A DNA stretch of 64,000 nt from Palaemon carinicauda (taxonomy: Eukaryota; Arthropoda; Malacostraca; Decapoda; Palaemonidae), in the NCBI RefSeq assembly GCF_036898095.1, contig NC_090735.1, positions 10,491,612 through 10,555,611 of the forward strand, in the 5' to 3' direction. The position numbers and the translations under genes are program-made. Shown here piece after piece: positions 44,942 to 55,376 of this stretch (position 1 is its first letter; every line of letters begins with the position of its first letter). The notes below the pieces were generated by a model, which saw nothing but the letters and a program-made list of their open reading frames with translations, ran no database searches and was not told the DNA's origin.

Positions 44942-45463
44942 CTGAAAAGAAAAGATATAAGCCTGTAAAATTTGTCAACTGACAAAGATCGCTAAAGAAA
45001 TGAAATTTTAATAATTAAATGAATTTTCCTATACTCACCTGAGGTTCATATGGCTTTAGACTTGAAGCTTAACATTTATCATAGAAACAAAAATTTCCTG
45101 TTTTCCCTCACTTTAATAGCCTCAGCCACCATTGGTATACTATTCTGCCCATATGGAGGCATATGGCAATGATAAGGAACAATAAAAAAACAAAAGGAAA
45201 TATTTTAGTAAAATGTCAATGAAAAGTACCAGACTGAATTCTGTAATAACTGAACAAGACTAATTTTCACTTGAAATCAAAGGATTGAACTAGGATAAGA
45301 TGTGTTTACAGTACATCCCACTTAAACTGCATTCGCCACTCTCGAGGAAGCAGTATCTCTAGTCTTTTTATATCAATTCTTCAGTACTTTGGCTGTCTGC
45401 TTTAGTACGGTAATTTTCCCTTGGTACAAAAAATTCCAAATTAATTGTGTAAAAAGATTTTAC
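44942..45463 (-). other. Last MED30 intron
   Basis: A short intron of 522 nt with GT/AG ends. No repeat or frame stands out. Confidence 0.85.
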
Positions 45464-45565
45464 CTCTCGGAGATCCCTGGCTTCTTCTACAAGGGGACGA
45501 TAGTTATCACTGATTTTCTTCTGGTCAGTTCTGTTATCTCCCTCATCTTTATAAGGAATTAAACT
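45464..45565 (-). CDS. MED30: MED30 exon, linker and coiled-coil start
   Basis: The acceptor TTTATTTCAG ends at 45566 and the donor GAG|GTAAAA is at 45463. Thirty-four codons read SLIPYKDEGDNRTDQKKISD and NYRPLVEEARDLRE. SLIPY equals the QLIPY of vertebrate MED30; the acidic/basic linker between it and the final helix is shorter than in human. Confidence 0.93.
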
Positions 45566-45846
45566 CTGAAATAAAATACCATTGTAAATTACCTACAATA
45601 TGAAAAAAATCCTTAAAAAATTTAGCATTTCATAAACAACATTCATTACTTTTACAAAGGCCTGTGACAGACCAAACATTGCAATATTATTGGAAGAATA
45701 AGAGTGAAAGTACAAAGAGCAGAGCCCTATCTCAAAAAGGGATAAGAGAATGACCATAAGTAAAAGTTATAGAACTGTATCTAAAAAAAATAAAGATGAA
45801 TTATAAAAGGTTCTTCATCCGTTACAAAACAACTACTGTACTGTAC

Positions 45847-45952
45847 CTCATAAAAATGTGATAACCGATTCCTGAGCTCGTCAGGTTCATAAAAATCCAT
45901 TGAAAAACTGCCTCCAAAATTATAATATTCAACTTTCTTAAGTACTATTAAC
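45847..45952 (-). CDS. Unassigned exon-like segment in the MED30 intron
   Basis: A - strand open frame has a plausible acceptor (TATTCCAG|G at 45953) and donor (TATGAG|GTACAG at 45846). It reads LIVLKKVEYYNFGGSFSMDF and YEPDELRNRLSHFYE. It enters in phase 2 and leaves in phase 0, so it cannot be placed between the two flanking MED30 exons without breaking their frame. I do not recognise the peptide. It could be an exon of another or chimeric transcript, a relic, or chance; the surrounding frame is open from 45963 to 45781. Confidence 0.35.
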
Positions 45953-46085
45953 CTGGAATACATGTTTAAAGGTTACTGATGAGCAGCACAGATAAGAGAA
46001 AAGCCATTATGGTAGTTGCATGTCATCAGAGAATGACCATATTTACATATGATAAGTGTCAAAGACCTTTTCACTTTAAGCTATG

Positions 46086-47965
46086 ACCTGTTAAACAGCC
46101 ACTACAGGTACTCAACGACCTGTTAAACACCCACTACAGGTACACGAGGACCTGTTGAACAGCCACTACAGGTACTCAAGGACCTGTTGAATAGCCACTA
46201 CAGGTACTCAACGACCTGTTGAACAGCCACTACAGGTACTCAAGGATCTGTTAAACAGCCACTACAGGTACTCAAGGACCTGTTGAACAGCCACTACAGG
46301 TACTCAAGGACCTGTTGAACAGCCACTACAGGTACTTAACGACCTGTTAAACAGCCACTACAGGTACTCGAGGACCTGTTGAACAGCCACTACAGGTACT
46401 AAGGGACCTGTTAAACAGCCACTACTAGTACTCAACAACCTGTTAAACAGCCACTACAGGTACACAAGGACCTGTTAACAGCCACTACAGGTACACAAGG
46501 ACCTGTTAAACAGCCACTACAGGTACTCAAGGACCTGTTAAACAGCCACTACAGGTACTCAAGGACCTGTTAAACAGCCACTACAGGTACACAAGGACCT
46601 GTTAACAGCCACTACAGGTACTCAAGGACCTGTTAAACAGCCACTACAGGTACTCAACGACCTGTTAAACAGCCACTACAGGTACTCAAGGATCTGATAA
46701 ACAGCCACTACAGGTACTTAACAACCTGTTAAACAGCCACTACAGGTACTCAAGGATCTGTTGAATAGCCACTACAGGTACTCAAGGACCTGTTGTACAG
46801 CCACTACAGGTACTCAAGGACCTGTTGAACAGCCACTACAGGTACACAAGGACCTGTTGAACAGCCACTACAGGTACTCAAGGACCTGTTGAACAGCCAC
46901 TACAGGTACTCAAGGACCTGTTGAACAGCCACTACAGGTACTTAACGACCTGTTAAACAGCCACTACAGGTACTCAAGGACCTGTTGAACAGCCACTACA
47001 GGTACTCAAGGACCTGTTAAACAGCCACTACAGGTACTCAACAACCTGTTAAACAGCCACTACAGGTACACAAGGACCTGTTAACAGCCACTACAGGTAC
47101 ACAAGGACCTGTTAAACAGCCACTACAGGTACTCAAGGACCTGTTAAACAGCCACTACAGGTACTCAACAACCTGTTAAACAGCCACTATAGGTACATAA
47201 GGACCTGTTAACAGCCACTAGAGGTACTCAAGGACCTGTTAAACAGCCACTACAGGTACTCAACGACCTGTTAAACAGCCACTACAGGTACTCAAGGATC
47301 TGATAAACAGCCACTACAGGTATTTAACAACCTGTTAAACAGCCACTACAGGTACTCAAGGACCTGTTGAACAGCCACTACAGGTACTCAAGGACCTGTT
47401 AAACAGCCACTACAGGTACTCAACAACCTGTTAAACAGCCACTACAGGTACTCAACAACCTGTTAAACAGCCACTACAGGTACACAAGGACCTGTTAAAC
47501 AGCCACTACAGGTACACAAGGACCTGTTGAACAGCCACTACAGGTACTCAACGACCTGTTAAACAGCCACTACAGGTACTCAAGGATCTGATAAACAGCC
47601 ACTACAGGTACTCAAGGACCTGTTAAACAGCCACTACAGGTACACAAGGATCTGTTGAACAGCCACTACAGGTACTCAAGGACCTGTTAAACAGCCACTA
47701 CAGGTACACAAGGACCTGTTGAACAGCCACTACAGGTACTCAAGGACCTTTTGAACAGCAACTACAGGTACACAAGGACCTGTTAAACAGCCACTACAGG
47801 TACTCAAGGACCTGTTGAACAGCCACTACAGGTACTCAGTGACTTGTTAAACAGCCACTACAGGTACTCAAGGACCTGTTGAACAGCCACTACAGGTACT
47901 TATGGACTTGTTAAACAGCCACTACAGGTACTCAAGGACCTGTTAAACAGCCACTAAAGGGTACT
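46086..47965. repeat. 32-bp minisatellite, about 59 copies
   Basis: Head-to-tail units of the form ACCTGTTAAACAGCCACTAC plus AGGTACTCAAGG span about 1.9 kb in the MED30 intron. The core AACAGCCACTACAGGTAC is nearly invariant. Variation falls in TTAAAC versus TTGAAC, in the CTCAAGG / ACACAAGG / CTCAACG spacer, and in occasional one-base deletions (GTTAACAGCC). Higher-order runs of variants are repeated, which suggests segmental amplification. Confidence 0.97.
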
Positions 47966-47999
47966 CGAGGACCTGTGGGTATACACCCCACAACCACCC

Positions 48000-50396
48000 A
48001 ACCCCCATGACCATCTGCCCAAGATGTACTTCCAATGGACTTGCTGATTGAGGCATGGCCTCAACTAATTGTCTCACAAAGCTAGAAAGCACAGTGTTCT
48101 TGGATATCTTTCTCTTTAGCTAACAGGTGGCTAGAAAAGACTTTGGGGCTCAGGCGTGGAGAGTTGAAACCTCTTTAAGATAGCACCGTGGCACAACTGC
48201 AGGATGGGAGAAGCCAGTCATTCTGATGTCCTCTGCATGCCTTCCGAGAAGAGACAAGGAGGACTTGAACCTGGTATCTTGGGCTGCTGGGTCTTGTTCA
48301 TGAACTCAGGAAGAGGCTAAAGAGACCTCCTTCCATCCTTTGGAATGACTGATGACACAAGAAGTCAAAAGCTCACACCAAAGTTAAGGTAGCAGAAACA
48401 CTGTTTTGAGAATCAGGTCTTTGTCTCCAACATTCATGTCAAAGGCTTGTATGGGACATGCATAGGAGACTGGATAACACTAGTCACATCCAACTCCTGG
48501 GCCTGAGGTCCCAGGTGGGCACAACTGTATTAAACTTCTTACAGGGATAGACAACTCTCACAGAGAATACAGGACTAGTTCCTCAGTTCAAAGACTGATA
48601 AAAGCTGAGCATTAGTGATTCCCAGCCACATCTGAGACTAATTTCTTTGGCATAAACAGGGATGAGGTAGTCCAAATACTGTGTTAGAGCAGCTAAGATT
48701 GGAAAAATGGTCACTTTATTAGAATATAGATGCAGAGACCCAGTGTCCTTGAACCTTTCCCATGATTCTGAAACAAGGAAACAGAACACCTCAGGAAATT
48801 GCTGTTTAGCAACATGATGAACAAGTCAATCTCCGGTGAATCCTAGAGAGTAAGAGGCCTTCCCGTCACACAAGGAGGGAACCTTTCTGTACTCACAACT
48901 GCCACTGCCCATATTAAACATGCTTTGTCAACTTGCAAAGAGTGTACGAGACAGTTACTCCTTGCTTGTTAATTTAGACTATGACAGTAACTTCTCTCAT
49001 TACTGGTGACTGATCTTGAAAGGACAGATCATAAACAGATCAATCATGGAGACCGAGGATCGTATTTCTGATCATACTCACGTAAGGGAATATCTCATTG
49101 CTAATAAGAACAAAGAGACCAATGACCGCTTCCTCTCACCTCACAACGAGTCTATTTCTCCCCTTTGGAACTGAAGGAGAGAAACAGAGGTACACCTTGA
49201 TTGTCTAAGAGCAGGAAGGGGAGAAGAACATTGCCCTTCCTTTTAACTGATGGTATGTGCTCAGTTCGGTGCAAGACTGACCACAGGTATCAGGAGTGTG
49301 AATACCTGTACTGCATAATGAGATGCGTCCCTGCTCTGAGTTTATTTTCAGTACAGCGCTGCCTCTCACACACGTAGGTGAGGAGAGATCAGTGGGAGTC
49401 TCATGAGACTTCTACGGATAGGTCTTTCTGGACTTGGACTAATTTTTCTTCTTCTTTTTCGAAGGAGAAGCGGCGGCATCAGAAAAGGATCATCTGAATA
49501 TGAGGGAAGGGTCGAGGAAGACCTGTAAGTGGAAAAAGAGTACAGAGGCTTCTTCTTGCAAGTCTTCGAGGTCAAGGTCTTGGAGGCCAACAACAACATA
49601 CCCATTAAGGAAGATGCCCTGGGCCTGCACCGGTGGGGGAGACAGGAAAAACACAGCAAGTAAAGGCTCAGAAGTCATGGTGGCTGTCAAGATCTGCAGA
49701 AGCTCCGCCACTGAAGGGGCACCAGCGATGTCCACGGTAGACCAAGGCTTTCTTAGGTTCAGGTCATCATCGGTCAGCACAGTGACAAATGAGCCTTGAG
49801 GCAAAGGCAGAGGAATATTAGCTTTGCAAGGAGAGTGATACTTTACTTGTGATTTCTTTTGGGAACACCCCAAGAACAAGTTGAGGTCTTCTCCTGCACA
49901 AGGATTTCTCCAGAGGACCCAACCCTAGAAGAATCTGAGGGAGAAACAACAGGTTAAGCAGTACCAGAAGAGAAGGAACAATAGAGCTTCTTCAGCATCA
50001 AATTAGGCATCTCTACCTCTTCATACTGAAGAATATTTCTTAGCATTCTTCTTCCTCTACCTGGTAATATTAACTCACTGCAGAGGAGACCACAACCGGC
50101 TCTTGTCACAATGGATAATTTTGAACAGTCACGCCCTTGACAAAAAGTACAACACAGATGAGGATCAACAGCAGGTTTCAACACAAATCGGCCACCTTTT
50201 TTTTCTCAGGTTTAACCAGACACTGCCGCATAACAGTGCACTCCTCTATTCAATTCAAAGAAAAAAGAAATGGAATAACAAGACCAAGAGTAGGAGGTAG
50301 CAAAAGAACATCTACAACTTATTACCAAAGTCAAAAGTGAGTGTTTAGCTGGTTGCCGGGTGGGCAGTGCTTACCCACCCCACCTCAGTAGCTATA
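48000..50396 (-). mobile_element. DIRS fragment F, internally deleted
   Basis: - strand remnants of the two ends only. Recombinase N-part at 48583-48789 reads ESWERFKD, LAALTQYLDYLIP and AKEISLRCGWESLMLSFYQS. ORF1 N-part at 49954-50184 has a Cys motif (DPHLCCTFCQGRDCSKLS) like that of copies A and B, and 49366-49879 holds more of ORF1. RT and RNase H are missing. It ends where the hairpin of copy B begins. Confidence 0.65.
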
Positions 50397-50446
50397 AATG
50401 ACAAATTCGTAGATAATTTGTATTTTTCCTTACTATGCAAACCTTT

Positions 50447-51362
50447 GAGACAGGGATGTGTGATGTCGCCGTGGTTGTTTAACTTGTATGTTGATGGAGT
50501 GGTGAGAGAGGTGAATGCTCGAGTGCTTGGACGAGGATTAAAACTGGTAGGCGAGAATGACCATGAATGGGAGGTAAATCAGTTGTTGTTTGCGGATGAT
50601 ACTGTACTGGTAGCAGACACAGAAGAGAAGCTTGACCGACTAGTGACAGAATTTGGAAGGGTGTGTGAAAGAAGGAAGTTGAGAGTTAATGTGGGTAAGA
50701 GTAAGGTTATGAGATGTACGAGAAGGGAAGGTGGTGCAAGGTTGAATGTCATGTTGAATGGAGAGTTACTTGAGGAGGTGGATCAGTTTAAGTACTTGGG
50801 GTCTGTTGTTGCAGCAAATGGTGGAGTGGAAGCAGATGTACGTCAGAGAGTGAATGAAGGTTGCAAAGTGTTGGGGGCAGTTAAGGGAGTAGTAAAAAAT
50901 AGAGGGTTGGGCATGAATGTAAAGAGAGTTCTATATGAGAAAGTGATTGTACCAACTGTGATGTATGGACCGGAGTTGTGGGGAATGAAAGTGATGGAGA
51001 GACAGAAATTGAATGTGTTTAAGATGAAGTGTCTAAGGAGTATGGCTGGTGTATCTCGAGTAGATAGGGTTAGGAACGAAGTGGTGAGGGAGAGAACGGG
51101 TGTAAGAAATGAGTTAGCGGCTAGAGTGGATATGAATGTGTTGAGGTGGTTTGGCCATGTTGAGAGAATGGAAAATGGTTGTCTGCTAAAGAAGGTGATG
51201 AATGCAAGAGTTGATGGGAGAAGTACAAGAGGAAGGCCAAGGTTTGGGTGGATGGATGGTGTGAAGAAAGCTCTGGGTGATAGGAGGATAGATGTGAGAG
51301 AGGCAAGAGAGCGTGCTAGAAATAGGAATGAATGGCGAGCGATTGTGACGCAGTTCCGGTAG
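50447..51362 (+). CDS. LINE reverse transcriptase, C-terminal half
   Basis: The open frame reads through the upstream insertion point, so its apparent ATG at 50367 belongs to flanking DNA. The element's own part starts at LRQGCVMSPWLFNLYVDGVV (RT motif B end), then QLLFADDTVLVADTEEKLDR (catalytic FADD), KLRVNVGKSKVMRCTRREGG, QFKYLGSVV and RVLYEKVIVPTVMYGPELWG. It ends RWFGHVERMENGCLLKKVMN, GRSTRGRPRFGWMDGVKKAL and WRAIVTQFR. The frame is intact to the end, so the insertion looks fairly recent. The clade may be RTE- or L2-like; I could not settle it. Confidence 0.87.
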
Positions 51363-51417
51363 CCCCTGCTGCTTCCTCCGGTGCCTTAGAAGACCGCGGA
51401 GGTAGCAGCAGTAGGGG
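51363..51417 (+). other. Stem-loop in the LINE 3' UTR
   Basis: CCCCTGCTGCTTCCTCCGG pairs with CCGCGGAGGTAGCAGCAGTA and GGGG around a short loop, just after the ORF. It is present with a single loop change in the second copy (60630-60685). A second small hairpin, CCCCCAAAATTGGGGG, lies at 51578-51595 near the end of the element. Confidence 0.8.
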
Positions 51418-52435
51418 ATTCAGCATTATGAAGCTTCATCTGTGGTGGATAATGTGGGAGGTTGGGCTGTGGCACCCTAGCAGTACCAGCTGAACTCGGT
51501 TGAGTCCCTGATTAGGCTGAAGGAACGTAGAGAGTAGAGGTCCCCTTTTTGTTTTGTTTCTTTGTTGATGTCGGCTACCCCCCAAAATTGGGGGAAGTGC
51601 CTTTGGTATATGTATATGTATGCAAACCTTAGCTATTTAATAGGGGTATTACTTTCGGCGTAGCTGAAATGACGAGCCAATAGAATTTTAACGAGGGTTT
51701 ACTACCCCATCGCTAGTTAGCGGAGGTAGGGGAGGGTAGCTTGCTAGCCCCCTCCCCCCCCCCCCACACACACACACACACCTGTGCTTGAGCTCACTTT
51801 GCTTAGAGCTAGGACTTCAAGGGGCATAGGGCTGTCGGGCAAGTTTGATTAAATAGCTAAGGTTTGTATAGTTAGGAAAAATACAAATTATCTACGAATT
51901 TGTCATTTGTTCCGTAACTGACATACAAACCATGCTATTTAATAGGGGTGACTCACCCATTAGGAAAGGTGGACATCCCAGCCAGTCCTGGCTTTTTTGG
52001 CTTTGCCCGGGGGCTCGTTATTTGAGTATGTCAGCACTCAAAATAAGGAGTCCCTGCACCTCGCTAGAACCTTGCTACGCAAGGACTGCGGCCTACACAA
52101 GCTGTGTGTGACGGTATAATTAAGTGTGACTCGTCCTAGGAAGTTGACCTGAAGTTCTTTAGATGGAAACTTTAGGCTAGGACTCTCCCAATACCACCTC
52201 GTCAGGGTATGGGGACGTGAGAGCGTTAGCTTAATACTAGGAACACAAGGAAACATGGTTTACCTGCAGTGGTTTGAGGTCAGCTATGCAGAGAACCCAG
52301 GATGCTGCTTTCCCCAAGAGAGGTGAAGATGAAGAAAAGAATAAGGGCCAGACAAACCTTTTCTTTCATGCAGACTAAAACCGGGTAACAATGCCCTCAA
52401 CCTTCTGCTACTTGTCCATTAAGGAGCTTCAGGTT

Positions 52436-53607
52436 TTAAACCAGCTGTTGTGCAGCCACCACAGGGCCGATAGAGAACGTATCGAGCCTCCTGTGGGTCA
52501 CGTCTTGCAGGTACTGGGCTGTGAAGGTCGTCTGACGCTTCCACACCCCAGCTTGAAGAACCTGCGTCACTGAGAAATTCTTTTTGAAGGCCAGAGACGT
52601 AGCTACGCCCCTGACATCATGTGCTCTAGGGCGACGTGACGGAGGAGGGTCTGGATTCAGGGACAGATGAATCACCCTGCGAATCCATGCTGAGATGGTG
52701 TTCTTGGTGACACTTCTCTTAGTCCTCCCAGTGCAAACAAATAACGCTGGCACCTGAGGACGGACTGCAGCCATTCTTTTGAGATATAGCCTCAAACTCC
52801 TTACTTTGCATAGTAGGAGATGGTCTGGGTCATCAGTTACAGAACGAAGACTCGAAATCTGGAAGGAGTCGAACCGAGGATCCGCTACTCCCAGATTCTG
52901 AGTCTTAGCAATAAACTCAGGGACGAATCTGAACGTTACCTCCCCCCATCCCCTTGAATGGGCGATATCATACGAGAGACCATGAAGTTCACTAACACGC
53001 TTGGCCGAAGCCAAAGCTAGTAGGAACACCGTCTTCCAAGTTAGGTCGCGGTCTGAAGCCTGGCGTAATGGTTCATAGGGAGGTCTCTTAAGACCTGAGA
53101 ACTCGAACCACGTTCCATGGAGGAGGTCTCACAACCGACTGAGGGCAGGTAAGTTCATAACTTCGTATGAGTAGGGAAAGTTCCAGCGAAGAAGAAATGT
53201 CCATTCCTTTGAGCCTGAAGGCTAGACTTAAGGCTGAGCGATTGCCTTTCACCGCCAAGACTGAAAGGCGCATTTTCTTCCCGCAAATACACGAGGAACT
53301 CCGCTATTGTTGGAATAGTGGCATCGAGTGGAGAGATACCCCCTCCGCGACACCAACCACAGAAGACTTTCCACTTTGCCTGGTAGTCCGCTGTGGATGA
53401 CTTTTGCAGATGTCCAGACATCCTGATCGCAACTTGTTGCGAAAATCCTCTCTCAGCGAGGAGATGCTGGATAGTCTCCAGGCGTGAAGTCGTAGCAAAG
53501 CTACAGCTTTGTGGAAGATGTTGGCATGTGGTTGTCTGAGTAGATCGTGTCGTGGAGGGAGTTCTCTCGGTAGTTCCGTTAGGAGCTCCAGAAGGTCCGG
53601 AAACCAT
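52436..53607 (-). pseudogene. DIRS-B tyrosine recombinase
   Basis: N-part 53607-53280 (RLETIQHLLAERGFSQQVAI, VFCGWCRGGGISPLDATI), middle 53273-53088 (ELTCPQSVVRPPPWNVVRVL), C-part 53029-52436. The C-part is intact: LASAKRVSELHGL (Arg), RPRAHDVRGVATSLAF (His-x-x-Arg), VWKRQTTFTAQYLQDVTHRR (Tyr) and the AAQQLV end. Frameshifts lie near 53280 and 53095; the second is a two-base loss compared with copy A. Confidence 0.9.
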
Positions 53608-55348
53608 TCGCGTGATGCCATAGTGGAGCTATGAGGGTCATTGAAAGATTGACCGATATTCTGGTCTTGTTGAGCACCCTCCTCATCAGACAGAACGGGG
53701 AAAAGGCGTAAACGTCGATGTTATCCCATCGTTGTTGGAAGGCATCTTGCCAGAGCGCGTTGGGATCCGGGACTGGGGAGCAGTACAGCGGAAGCTTGAA
53801 GTTCTGAGCTGTTGCGAACAGATCCACAATCGGGGAACCCCACAAAGTCAGGACTTTGTTGGCTACTAGATGATCCAAAGACCACTCGGTACTCACAATC
53901 TGAGACGCTCTGCTCAGATTGTCGGCGAGCACATTCCTCTTGCCTGGAATAAAACGTGCCGATAGTGGAATCGAGTGGAATTCGATCCATCTCAGTATCT
54001 CTACGGCAAGATGGGATAGCTGCTTCGAAAAGGTACCTCCTTGTTTGTTGATGTAAGCCACTACTATGGTGTTGTCGCTCATCACCACCACAGAGTGACC
54101 CGCCATGTATTGTTGGAACTGTTGAAGGGCCAAAAAGACGGCCTTCATCTCTAGAAGATTTATATGGAGGCACTTTTCTGATTCTGACCACAGGCCTGAG
54201 GTCGTGTTGTGCAGTACATGGGCCCCCCACCCTTTCCTTGAGGCGTCCGAAAACAGCATCAAATCCGGGGGGAGGACGAGAAGATCCACTCCTCTTCGTA
54301 GGTTCTCGTCTGTCACCCACCACTGGAGGTCCGTCCGTTCCGCAGGTCCCATAGGGATTATGACGTCCGGGGAATCGTAGCCTTGATTCCACCGGGACTT
54401 GAATCGCCACTGGAGGGATCTCATCCTAAGGCGATCATTGGGAACTAGACGACCCAAAGATGAGAGGTGATCGAGGAGACGTAACCACGATTGGGCTGGA
54501 AGTTCTTCTCGTCTGAGAAAAGGGCTTGCGACCTTCCTCAGCCTTGCTATCCTGTCGTCTGATGGGAAGGCTTTGTGGAGATTGGTGTCTATAATCATGC
54601 CTAGGTATACCCGTCTTTGAGTGGGAAGCAAAGAGGACTTCTCGAGATTTACCATGATCCCCAGATCCTGGCAAAGTCCCAGAAGTTTGTCTCGGTGTTG
54701 AAGAAGGGATGACACCAAGTCTGCTAGGATCAGCCAGTTGTCCAGAAAACGGAGGAGACGGATGCCGATCCTGTGTGCCCAAGACGATATTAGGGTGAAC
54801 ACTCTGGTGAAAACCTGTGGTGCTGTGGAGAGACCGAAACATAGCACCTTGAACTGGTACTCCTTGTTGTCTAGGCTGAATCTTAAGTACTTCCTTGAAG
54901 ACGGATGGACTGGGATCTGGAAGTACGCATCCTACAAATCCAGTGTACACATGAAGTCTTGCAGTTTCACTACTAGTCTGACCGTGTCTGCGGTCTCAAT
55001 GCTGAACGGAGTTTGTTTGACAAACTTGTTTAGAGCCGAGAGGTCGATGACTGGTCTCCAGCCTCCAGACGCCTTCTTTACTAGAAAGGGTCGACTGAAG
55101 AAGCCTGGAGACCCATCGAGGACCTCTTGGAGAGCCCCCTTCTTCAACAGGGTCTGGACTTCTGCCCGAAGGGCTTGCCCCCTTGCTGATCCCATGGCAA
55201 GGGAGCTCAATGACACTGGATTCGTCGTCAGGGGAGGTAGAGATGTTATGAACGGGACGCGATATCCTTGACTGATTACGGAAATCGTCCAGGAATCGGC
55301 CCAGAGTTGCTGCCACCTGTCTGCGCAACTTTGTAGGCATCCCCCCAC
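53579..55348 (-). pseudogene. DIRS-B reverse transcriptase and RNase H
   Basis: N-part 55348-54932 (CLQSCADRWQQLWADSWTIS, FLVKKASGGWRPVIDLSALN) ends at TAG, where copy A has Lys in LDLKDSYFQ. The rest (54847-53579, 422 codons) runs through CFGLSTAPQVFTRVF, RFLDNWLILAD, the RT connection, a complete RNase H with LFSDASRKGWGAHVL, INLLEMKAVFLALQQ and VVMSDNTIVVAYINK, then YCSPVPDPNALWQDAF. The RT catalytic box is FLDN instead of YLDD, which removes the second catalytic Asp. The 3' end overlaps the recombinase frame by 29 nt. Confidence 0.9.
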
Positions 55349-55376
55349 TGGTGGACATGCAGGGGGACTGCCAATC

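Larger units (their letters stand above)
50447..51634 (+). mobile_element. 5'-truncated LINE inserted in the DIRS-B hairpin
   Basis: Flanked by a 12-bp target-site duplication, TATGCAAACCTT, at 50435-50446 and about 51623-51634. It contains the C-terminal half of an RT ORF, a 3' UTR of about 240 nt with two hairpins, and a GTATAT-type tail. The insertion splits one arm of the DIRS terminal inverted repeat. Confidence 0.9.

Noticed and set aside
46086..47965. CRISPR-like array of 32-bp repeats
   Set aside because: The units are contiguous with no unique spacers, the variation is within the unit, and the setting is a eukaryotic intron. It is a minisatellite.
50367..50446. Start of the LINE RT frame at 50367
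   Set aside because: This part lies in DIRS fragment F and the DIRS-B arm, upstream of the target-site duplication. The element itself begins at about 50447.
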